5,047 nt of DNA from an uncultured Flavobacteriia bacterium (lineage in GTDB: Bacteria; Bacteroidota; Bacteroidia; Flavobacteriales_D; Crocinitomicaceae), in NCBI GenBank assembly GCA_903887095.1, contig CAISOQ010000468.1, positions 1-5,047 of the forward strand, written 5' to 3'. The notes beneath the pieces were generated by a model that was not told where the DNA came from, searched no databases, and saw only the letters and a list, made by a program, of their open reading frames with translations. Below, piece by piece: positions 1 through 5,047 of this stretch. Positions within the stretch are counted from its first letter, which is position 1. Each line of letters starts with the position of its first letter. The translations under genes were made by a program, and so were the position numbers.

Positions 1-110
1 AACACGCAGTCCAAAACACGTACACCTCTCAGTAGAAATACGGACAAAAAGCTAGCTGATTAAACCTATATTTCTATTAGACAGCGAATAGTATCTTATG
101 CATAGTTCAG

Positions 111-116
111 AGAAGG
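111..116 (+). promoter_or_regulatory. Possible ribosome-binding site for the alternative TTG start at 124
   Basis: AGAAGG lies 7 bases before an in-frame TTG (124-126). It is the only Shine-Dalgarno-like string ahead of the SiaC-like gene, and an in-frame TAG at 103-105 limits how far the protein could extend. Flavobacteria generally depend little on Shine-Dalgarno pairing, so this may be coincidence; the ATG at 145 has only an A-rich lead. Confidence 0.25.
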
Positions 117-144
117 TGCACTTTTGTCTCAAACAAACACAGAT

Positions 145-546
145 ATGGAAACAATAATTAAAACAGCAACAGCATCTAGTCCTTACTTAGAAATGAATGG
201 TAGTAAAGGCCAAATCACAATTTCAGGAAGAGCAATCGATTACAATCCAACGGAGTTTTGGTCAGATGTATTTAGCTGGACAACAGATTACTTAGAGAAT
301 CCTCTCGAGACAACAACTATCAATCTCAACTTTGAATACCTGAATACATTAAATACTAAAAAGTTATTTGTATTTCTAAAATTACTTGAATTCATGGGAT
401 CGAAAAAAACTGATATTCAAATCAATTGGCTCTTTGAAGATGATGACGAAGACATGCATGAACTTGGTGAAGACATCAATTCTTTACTGCGTTTGGAAAT
501 GCATTTTATTCCTGTGGAAGAACTGATAGAAGAATTAATCAAGTAG
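145..546 (+). CDS. SiaC-like regulatory phosphoprotein (DUF1987 family), divergent
   Basis: Predicted small cytosolic signalling protein of 133 residues from ATG 145, close to the roughly 125-130 usual for the family. Family hallmarks seen in order: TPY/SPY-like segment (SSPYLE, residues 11-16), a strand ending in ISGR (26-29), an aromatic helix (FWSDVFSWTTDYL, 38-50), the core phospho-site strand FEYLNTLNTKK (63-73), a W-containing strand (INWLFEDDDEDM, 93-104) with acidic run, and a GED near 108-110. In Pseudomonas SiaC, unphosphorylated protein activates the diguanylate cyclase SiaD, and SiaB/SiaA add and remove phosphate at Thr68; counted from ATG 145, Thr68 here falls in the matching YLNT motif. 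Odd points: the usual SxPEN after the SGR is AIDYN, and the Ser-Ser after YLNT is Leu-Asn. There is no signal peptide. The frame also opens at TTG 124 (7 extra residues) behind an AGAAGG; I prefer ATG 145 because METIIKTAT resembles family N-termini. The family call is firm; the downstream partner is unknown. Confidence 0.85.
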   Translation: METIIKTATASSPYLEMNGSKGQITISGRAIDYNPTEFWSDVFSWTTDYLENPLETTTINLNFEYLNTLNTKKLFVFLKLLEFMGSKKTDIQINWLFEDDDEDMHELGEDINSLLRLEMHFIPVEELIEELIK

Positions 547-549
547 CCA

Positions 550-1665
550 TTATTCCTGAATGAATTTCCCACCAGCCATGTAGAATTTCATTTTACCTAT
601 TTTGAATCGCTTTCCTTCGCCGATCTTTGCAATATCCTTCAAGTCTTCTTCCATTGTATGAATTGACCCACCTGTTGCATGAGCTAATTCGAGGTACAAT
701 GTATTCAGACGATCCTCAACACCACAAATAATTATTTTCACAGGTACTTTTTCCTTCTTTAAAAATTCTAGTAATTGCATATCACAAGGATCTTCCCAAT
801 TATCGGCAATGAGCACTATGTTTTCTTTATTTTCCGGATACTTTTTAATTGCATAACAAATAGCCTCAAGGTCATTTTCTATATGGTCTCCTTCAGTCAT
901 CGCTTTGAATGCGAGATCGATAACTTTATTGGAATTGGTTGTTTCAATCGCCCACATGCCAGATGGATCTTCTTTCTTTAGTTGGTCGGTACTTCGTTCG
1001 TCATCATCATTGAAAAAAACAATCTGTTTGAATGTATTCATTTTCTGATTGCTTTTGATCCAAAGAAGCAATTGACCTGTGTATGGAGACATACTTCCTG
1101 TCACATCGCATACAACAGTCATACTTTTCCAATTTGGGTTTCGCTTAAACACTTTAAGCAGGGTCGAATCAGATGGTGGTATTTTTCCATCTACAATACT
1201 CATGATGTAATCGTTTTCCTCTTTAAAACTTGGCATTGGTCGATAGTAGATTACAAATCCATGAAAGTAATTCGGCATTGCGGATGAGTTATTTACGCCC
1301 GTTTGCTTTATCAATTGCCATTTCACAATTTGACTATTGAACGCAGAAGGTAAAAATTGCAACAATTCAAGAATGCGCAAACGATTCAATTCTGTAAAAT
1401 CAGCATTATGCGGATAGTCGGAATAAACAAGATCAACTCCAACAACCGTTTGAGAAGTCAGCTTTTTTAATTCATTAAGATTTAAGATTTCATGTTCCCC
1501 GGGATTCATTTTCAATTTCAAACAGGAGAAACCGTTTGGATCTAATTTGAATTTATCAACTTTTACAGTGTCTTTAAAACGAATATATTCACGAATATTC
1601 ATCTGCGCTGAGGCATTCACTCCTATCAGGACCAAAAATGCCAAAAGTATATCTTTTGTTCTCAT
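550..1665 (-). CDS. Exported von Willebrand factor A (VWA) domain protein
   Basis: Complete gene of 371 residues, ATG at 1665 and TAA at 550-552. A Sec signal peptide is clear: MRTK, a hydrophobic stretch (DILLAFLVLIGV), then ASA before Gln21, giving a likely cleavage after Ala20. There is no lipobox cysteine, no later membrane helix and no obvious C-terminal sorting domain, so the mature protein is probably soluble in the periplasm or secreted. Residues about 30-145 form a region of unnamed fold (VVGVDLVYSDYP, then YFHGFVIYYRP). Residues about 180-345 are VWA-like: a beta strand leads to DVTGSMSPY (187-195), a metal-site (MIDAS) motif with Thr replacing the first Ser of DxSxS; GDHIENDLEA (259-268) occupies the second metal loop; VLIADNWEDP (284-293) is the third. 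The C-terminus is a short basic segment. It follows the TonB receptor gene by 37 bases on the same strand and ends 3 bases from the convergent SiaC-like gene. The fold is confident; substrate and partner are unknown. Confidence 0.85.
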   Translation of the reverse strand: MRTKDILLAFLVLIGVNASAQMNIREYIRFKDTVKVDKFKLDPNGFSCLKLKMNPGEHEILNLNELKKLTSQTVVGVDLVYSDYPHNADFTELNRLRILELLQFLPSAFNSQIVKWQLIKQTGVNNSSAMPNYFHGFVIYYRPMPSFKEENDYIMSIVDGKIPPSDSTLLKVFKRNPNWKSMTVVCDVTGSMSPYTGQLLLWIKSNQKMNTFKQIVFFNDDDERSTDQLKKEDPSGMWAIETTNSNKVIDLAFKAMTEGDHIENDLEAICYAIKKYPENKENIVLIADNWEDPCDMQLLEFLKKEKVPVKIIICGVEDRLNTLYLELAHATGGSIHTMEEDLKDIAKIGEGKRFKIGKMKFYMAGGKFIQE

Positions 1666-1702
1666 GCCCTAAGAACTATGGCAATCACAAAAAGTAACAG
1701 AA

Positions 1703-4333
1703 CTAAAATCTCAAAATAAGTTTAAGATTGAATCTTCTTTGAGTTAGAAAATTAGGTATAGAATAATATTTCCCTTCCACATCTTGCACCCATTGCTTCG
1801 AAAGCACATTGTTGATTCCTAATAAATTGAACACCTCAAACGACACTATAGCATCCGTAAAATTCTTATTCCAAAAGTTTTTTGCTTCACGCTTTTTGTA
1901 CATAAAATCATAAGACATACCTATATCTACCCGAAAGTAGGATTTCATGCGCAAAGTATCTTTGAAACGCGATCGATCCGGTGGACCATATGGTAATCGA
2001 GAACCAAATTGCAAGCCCATTTGAACACTAAAACTCTCGTATCCTGGCATCTGATCTTGAACAAGTGCTCCAAAATTTAGTAATTGATCCGTTGGTCGAG
2101 GAATGTAACCGGGAAAGATTGTCGCACTGTCTGCAACAACTTGATCTTCACTGTATCCGAATATTATTTTTTCGCCAGCAGCATTGTAATACTCCTTGTA
2201 CGAATCGTTGTTCAAATTCTCTTTTGTTGAAAGGATACCCATCTTAAAAAAGGATTCAATGCCTTCCACAAACTGTCCGTGCACATTTAAGTCTAAGCCA
2301 TAAGCATATGCAATCGCATTGTTATCAGCATAATAGCGCGTTCGAACATTGTCAATTTCATAAGGATTGACATCCCACAAGTATTTGAAGTAGGCCTCTG
2401 CAGTGAATTTAAAGGGAACTTCCCGATCCCACATATTAAAGAAAACATCAGCACCTGTTATGGCATGGAAAGATTTTTGAGATTTTACATTTAGGTTCAG
2501 ATTACCGTCAAATGTTCTGAACTCTCTATAAAATGGCGGTTGGTAATACATTCCTGACGCAAAACGCAATTTAAGATCTCTCCTCGATAGCTTCCCATTG
2601 TTGAACATGTATACCCTAGGAAAGTAGGAAACAGAAGCTCTTGGTGTTATGTAAAATTCATTATTTGCAGTTGTATATCCAGTCCTAGCGCCTATACTCA
2701 ACGCCCACCTCGCATTCGATTCTCGGATGGTATCCGTAAAAGTTTCAATGGTTTTACGAAAAATAAATCCTTTCTTTCTTTCGACTGATGCGACATAATT
2801 TCTTTTTGTGTTTGACCAGGAAGAATTTATTTGAATAAATCCAGTGTAGCGAAACGCTGCTAGGTCAAGTTTTCCTTTGATTGTTTCATATAATTCGACT
2901 TGATTCGGTGAAGCTTGTGGCTGACTGTATCCCGCTGAATCAATCATTTTCCATTCACTCAACACATCATAAAACTGATCATGCTGCAAATTGGCACCCC
3001 ATTGAAATGTTTGATTGCGAAATTTGGTACGATCATCATCAACGTATTTATTCTTAATCTGGTATTTACCGTTGTGGTATACATTAAAAATAGTTGCATT
3101 CAATCGATTTCTAGCATGGTTGAGAAATGTACCAACTCCCAAAACAGCAATCGAATCGCCATATTCTTCTTTTGATGGATCGGTCTCTAATTCATTGATG
3201 TAATACTGACCTTGAATGTCATAATACTCTCTCTCATCCGTATTGAAAACCGTTGAATAGAAATCCAAATCTAATTTCTTGTTGACTTTCCACTTCAAGG
3301 ATGTACCACCCATCATGGTTTGAAAGCGCGACCGTTCCTGACCATCGAAGTAAATCATAAATGAATATGCTTCATTTGCTGTGCCGAAATCTGTCTTTTG
3401 TGTTTGGGGAGCAAATCGGTAATCGTTACTCGAAAAATGGCCAATCACAGACCATGTTACGTTTTCTGTAACAGCATAATTTGTCAAAAACTGTGCATCC
3501 CAAAAAACAGGGTTGTAAGCGCCTTTGGCAGGAAGTGCATTCAACAAATAACCATTGGCTCTGTACCTTGCTCCAACAAGAAAATTGAAGCGATTTGAAG
3601 GCGCGTGTTCCAGGTGGGACTCTACTCCTAACAAAGAAGCCATTACTGATCCTCTCAAAGAATTTGGTGTTTTGTATTCAATGTCTAGCACTGAGCTCAA
3701 ACGATCCCCATATTGCGCATCAAAGCCACCTGCAGAAAACCGAATGGACGAAACAAGCGCAGAATTTATAAAACTCATTCCCTCCTGTTGACCACTTCTC
3801 GTCAGAAAAGGTCGGTAAACATTGAAACCATTTACATACACCAAGTTTTCATCATAGCTCCCTCCCCTTACGTTGTAATTACTGGTCAATTCATTGTTTG
3901 ATACTGCGGCAGTTGTGTAAACCAAGGATCTTTCAACGCTTCCCATTGGGATTTTCTGGACGTCGTATTTCGGTAATTTAGGAATTTCAAATGGGTCTGT
4001 ACGTTTCGCATCAACAACCACTTCACGTTCAAGAATAAAATTAAATTTCACATCTTGAATTCGCTGAACTTGCCTGTTATCAACAATCACATTGATTTGT
4101 TCCTTTAAATCATTCAATTCAAAAACAAGATGCAAAGTGTCACCCTGAATTGCATTAAATTCATAAACACCCAGCGAATTTGACAATACGAAATATGAAG
4201 TATCTCGTGTATCTCGCACTAAAACATTATCCAGCACTTTGCTGCGCTTATCGGTCACACGGCCAATGACTTTCACTTGCTGAGAAGCAGCATGAAAGGA
4301 AAGAAAAATAAGAGCAATTAGGGCAACGCGCAT
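1703..4333 (-). CDS. TonB-dependent outer-membrane receptor with N-terminal carboxypeptidase-regulatory-like domain
   Basis: Complete 876-residue gene, ATG at 4333 and TAG at 1703-1705. Such receptors bring scarce substrates through a 22-strand outer-membrane barrel using TonB/ExbBD energy. Domains seen: signal peptide (MRVALIALIFLSFHAAS, likely cut after Ser17); a carboxypeptidase-regulatory-like beta-sandwich (about 20-103, IGRVTDKRSKVLDNVLV, SNSLGVYEF); a TonB-box-like EVVVDA (104-109); a plug (about 120-220) with YNVRGGSYDENLVYVNG, SSIRFSAGGFDAQYGDR and SSVLDI; then a long barrel rich in aromatic and alternating residues. The last part carries PYGPPD (781-786), FEVFNLLGINN (832-842) and a C-terminal strand ending in Phe876, the usual outer-membrane insertion signal. 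No SusD-like partner follows, so this is not a standard SusCD pair; the ligand cannot be read from sequence. The start is fixed because the signal peptide needs Met1. It lies 45 bases downstream of bshC and 37 bases upstream of the VWA gene, all on the same strand. Confidence 0.93.
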   Translation of the reverse strand: MRVALIALIFLSFHAASQQVKVIGRVTDKRSKVLDNVLVRDTRDTSYFVLSNSLGVYEFNAIQGDTLHLVFELNDLKEQINVIVDNRQVQRIQDVKFNFILEREVVVDAKRTDPFEIPKLPKYDVQKIPMGSVERSLVYTTAAVSNNELTSNYNVRGGSYDENLVYVNGFNVYRPFLTRSGQQEGMSFINSALVSSIRFSAGGFDAQYGDRLSSVLDIEYKTPNSLRGSVMASLLGVESHLEHAPSNRFNFLVGARYRANGYLLNALPAKGAYNPVFWDAQFLTNYAVTENVTWSVIGHFSSNDYRFAPQTQKTDFGTANEAYSFMIYFDGQERSRFQTMMGGTSLKWKVNKKLDLDFYSTVFNTDEREYYDIQGQYYINELETDPSKEEYGDSIAVLGVGTFLNHARNRLNATIFNVYHNGKYQIKNKYVDDDRTKFRNQTFQWGANLQHDQFYDVLSEWKMIDSAGYSQPQASPNQVELYETIKGKLDLAAFRYTGFIQINSSWSNTKRNYVASVERKKGFIFRKTIETFTDTIRESNARWALSIGARTGYTTANNEFYITPRASVSYFPRVYMFNNGKLSRRDLKLRFASGMYYQPPFYREFRTFDGNLNLNVKSQKSFHAITGADVFFNMWDREVPFKFTAEAYFKYLWDVNPYEIDNVRTRYYADNNAIAYAYGLDLNVHGQFVEGIESFFKMGILSTKENLNNDSYKEYYNAAGEKIIFGYSEDQVVADSATIFPGYIPRPTDQLLNFGALVQDQMPGYESFSVQMGLQFGSRLPYGPPDRSRFKDTLRMKSYFRVDIGMSYDFMYKKREAKNFWNKNFTDAIVSFEVFNLLGINNVLSKQWVQDVEGKYYSIPNFLTQRRFNLKLILRF

Positions 4334-4337
4334 GCAA

Positions 4338-4345
4338 CAAATGTA
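4338..4345 (-). promoter_or_regulatory. Possible -7 promoter element for the TonB receptor gene
   Basis: Read on the minus strand this is TACATTTG, an exact match to the Bacteroidota sigma-factor -7 consensus TAnnTTTG. Its weakness is position: it ends only 4 bases before the ATG, so transcription would begin at about the start codon and the message would be leaderless. No TTTG -33 element sits at normal spacing; the nearest candidate is TTTC, 17 bases upstream. It may instead be incidental. Confidence 0.3.
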
Positions 4346-4353
4346 GTACTACA
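4342..4353. promoter_or_regulatory. Perfect 12-bp palindrome, possible operator upstream of the TonB receptor gene
   Basis: TGTAGTACTACA is identical to its own reverse complement. It lies in the 45-base gap between bshC and the TonB receptor, starting 8 bases upstream of the receptor ATG and overlapping the TACATTTG element by 4 bases. A dimeric repressor bound here would block a promoter or ribosome entry. It is too short, and lacks a T-run, for an intrinsic terminator. The regulator is not identifiable from the window. Confidence 0.35.
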
Positions 4354-4378
4354 AACGAAAATGAAAGTGAATTATTTC

Positions 4379-5047
4379 CTACTCCTGAAGAATTACGAAA
4401 TCTGGATCAAAGGGGTCGGTTGATTTATAGAGCTGTGCGATTCTATCAAACACTTTTCCATCAGGGCACATTGTAAACAAATTCAAACTTCTTTCTTGCA
4501 AACCTCCACCCGGAAAAAGCTTTTCTGAAATTTGGTCAATGGAACGAATCAACGTTTCATGTTGTTGTTTTACAGATCGGGTGAGTTTCTCCTTTACGGA
4601 TTCAATTTGTTTATCTAAACGCACCAATTCCGCTTCAGCATATTTTTGGAGACCAGTATCTACTTGATTAATTTTTGAATAAATCGTCACTTTCAGTTGC
4701 TCAAGATGCTGGTTCAATTCATCAAAATTGATTTCATCACTTGCGATTTCACTCAAGAAACGTTTTTTAAGTTGTACTAGATCTTCGAATAAATCTTCGA
4801 GCAGCAATCCGTTTTTTTCCATTTTTTTAGCCGTGCCAGCATCTATCCAAAGCATGGACGTGCGGGCTTGAATCATTGGATAAGTAATTCCTGCATGCTC
4901 AAATACCCCTTTCAATTGCATCCAATAGGTCAATTCACCAACGCCTCCAACATAACATAAATTGGGTAAAATTACTTCCTGGTACAAAGGTCTCAGAATA
5001 ACATTTGGTGAAAACGATTCAGGATGGTCATGAAGCAATTGAAACAA
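4379..5047 (-). CDS. bshC: Bacillithiol biosynthesis cysteine-adding enzyme BshC, C-terminal part (5' end beyond window)
   Basis: BshC acts last in bacillithiol synthesis, joining cysteine to glucosaminyl-malate in the cytosol; bacillithiol is the main low-molecular-weight thiol in many Firmicutes and Bacteroidota. The window holds the last 222 codons, ending at TAG 4379-4381. Full-length proteins are about 530 residues, so roughly 300 N-terminal residues (most of the nucleotidyltransferase-like core) lie off the right edge; the first codon here is TTG read through as Leu, not a start. Diagnostic segments, counted from the edge: FSPNVILRPLYQEVILPN (12-29), YVGGVGELTYWMQLK (32-46), IDAGTAKK (68-75), a long helical coiled-coil region rich in Leu, Lys and Glu (about 82-176), then GGGLQERSLNLF (180-191) and a C-terminal PFDPDFVIL (212-220). 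No frameshift is visible. It is the first of three same-strand genes and could be their operon leader. The assignment is strong because the LRPLYQEVILPN and LQER signatures are both present. Confidence 0.93.
   Translation of the reverse strand: MFQLLHDHPESFSPNVILRPLYQEVILPNLCYVGGVGELTYWMQLKGVFEHAGITYPMIQARTSMLWIDAGTAKKMEKNGLLLEDLFEDLVQLKKRFLSEIASDEINFDELNQHLEQLKVTIYSKINQVDTGLQKYAEAELVRLDKQIESVKEKLTRSVKQQHETLIRSIDQISEKLFPGGGLQERSLNLFTMCPDGKVFDRIAQLYKSTDPFDPDFVILQE

Noticed and set aside
50..57. AGCTAGCT palindrome
   Set aside because: Eight bases is common by chance, and no T-run or paired site supports a terminator or operator.
1..63. Open frame entering from the left edge and ending in TAA at 61-63, possibly the tail of an upstream plus-strand gene
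   Set aside because: Only 20 codons, low-complexity and basic, and a second frame is open nearly as far (to TAG 53-55), so coding cannot be told from chance.
67..74. TATATTTC as a -7 promoter element for the SiaC-like gene
   Set aside because: It mismatches the last base of TAnnTTTG and has no TTG-type -33 element at a suitable distance.
775..1287. Two adjacent same-frame plus-strand open frames (775-981 and 982-1287)
   Set aside because: They lie wholly antisense to the well-supported VWA gene, their translations look like reverse-complement shadows, and they are separated by a stop.
1666..1702. Promoter for the VWA gene in the 37-base gap (TACTTTTTG on the minus strand)
   Set aside because: It needs one extra base compared with TAnnTTTG, and the nearest upstream TTTG is only about 15 bases away; co-transcription with the receptor is simpler.
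2065..3901. Several plus-strand open frames of 60-78 codons
   Set aside because: All are antisense to the TonB receptor gene, show no recognisable domain and overlap each other.

Overview
The window looks like a chromosomal stretch from a member of the Bacteroidota, most likely the Flavobacteriia. The DNA is AT-rich. There is an outer-membrane TonB-dependent receptor of the type with an N-terminal carboxypeptidase-regulatory-like domain, a bacillithiol-synthesis gene (bshC), and a secreted von Willebrand factor A (VWA) protein of a type I associate with this phylum. Strong Shine-Dalgarno sequences are mostly absent. No mobile element, CRISPR array, tRNA or rRNA is visible.

Layout from left to right. 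Bases 1-144 hold no identifiable gene; a short open frame running in from the left edge to a TAA at 61-63 could be the tail of an upstream gene. A plus-strand gene (145-546; alternative TTG start at 124) encodes a divergent SiaC-type regulatory phosphoprotein (DUF1987). It converges on a minus-strand gene (550-1665) for an exported VWA protein, with only 3 bases between the two stop codons. Further right, also on the minus strand, are a complete TonB-dependent receptor gene (1703-4333) and the 3' part of bshC (4379 to the right edge), whose 5' end lies outside the window.

The three minus-strand genes run bshC, TonB receptor, VWA protein, with gaps of 45 and 37 bases and no evident terminator, so co-transcription is plausible. 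The receptor also has a possible control point of its own: its 45-base upstream gap holds a perfect 12-bp palindrome overlapping a Bacteroidota-type -7 promoter match. A functional link among the three is not evident: BshC makes a cytosolic thiol, the receptor imports an unknown substrate across the outer membrane, and the VWA protein is probably periplasmic or secreted. The SiaC-like gene probably belongs to a separate plus-strand signalling unit whose usual partners (SiaB-type kinase, SiaA-type phosphatase) are not in view.

I did not find a clear new multi-gene system. The best leads are the operator-like palindrome, the altered phospho-site surroundings in the SiaC-like protein, and the VWA protein with its atypical metal site and unnamed N-terminal domain.
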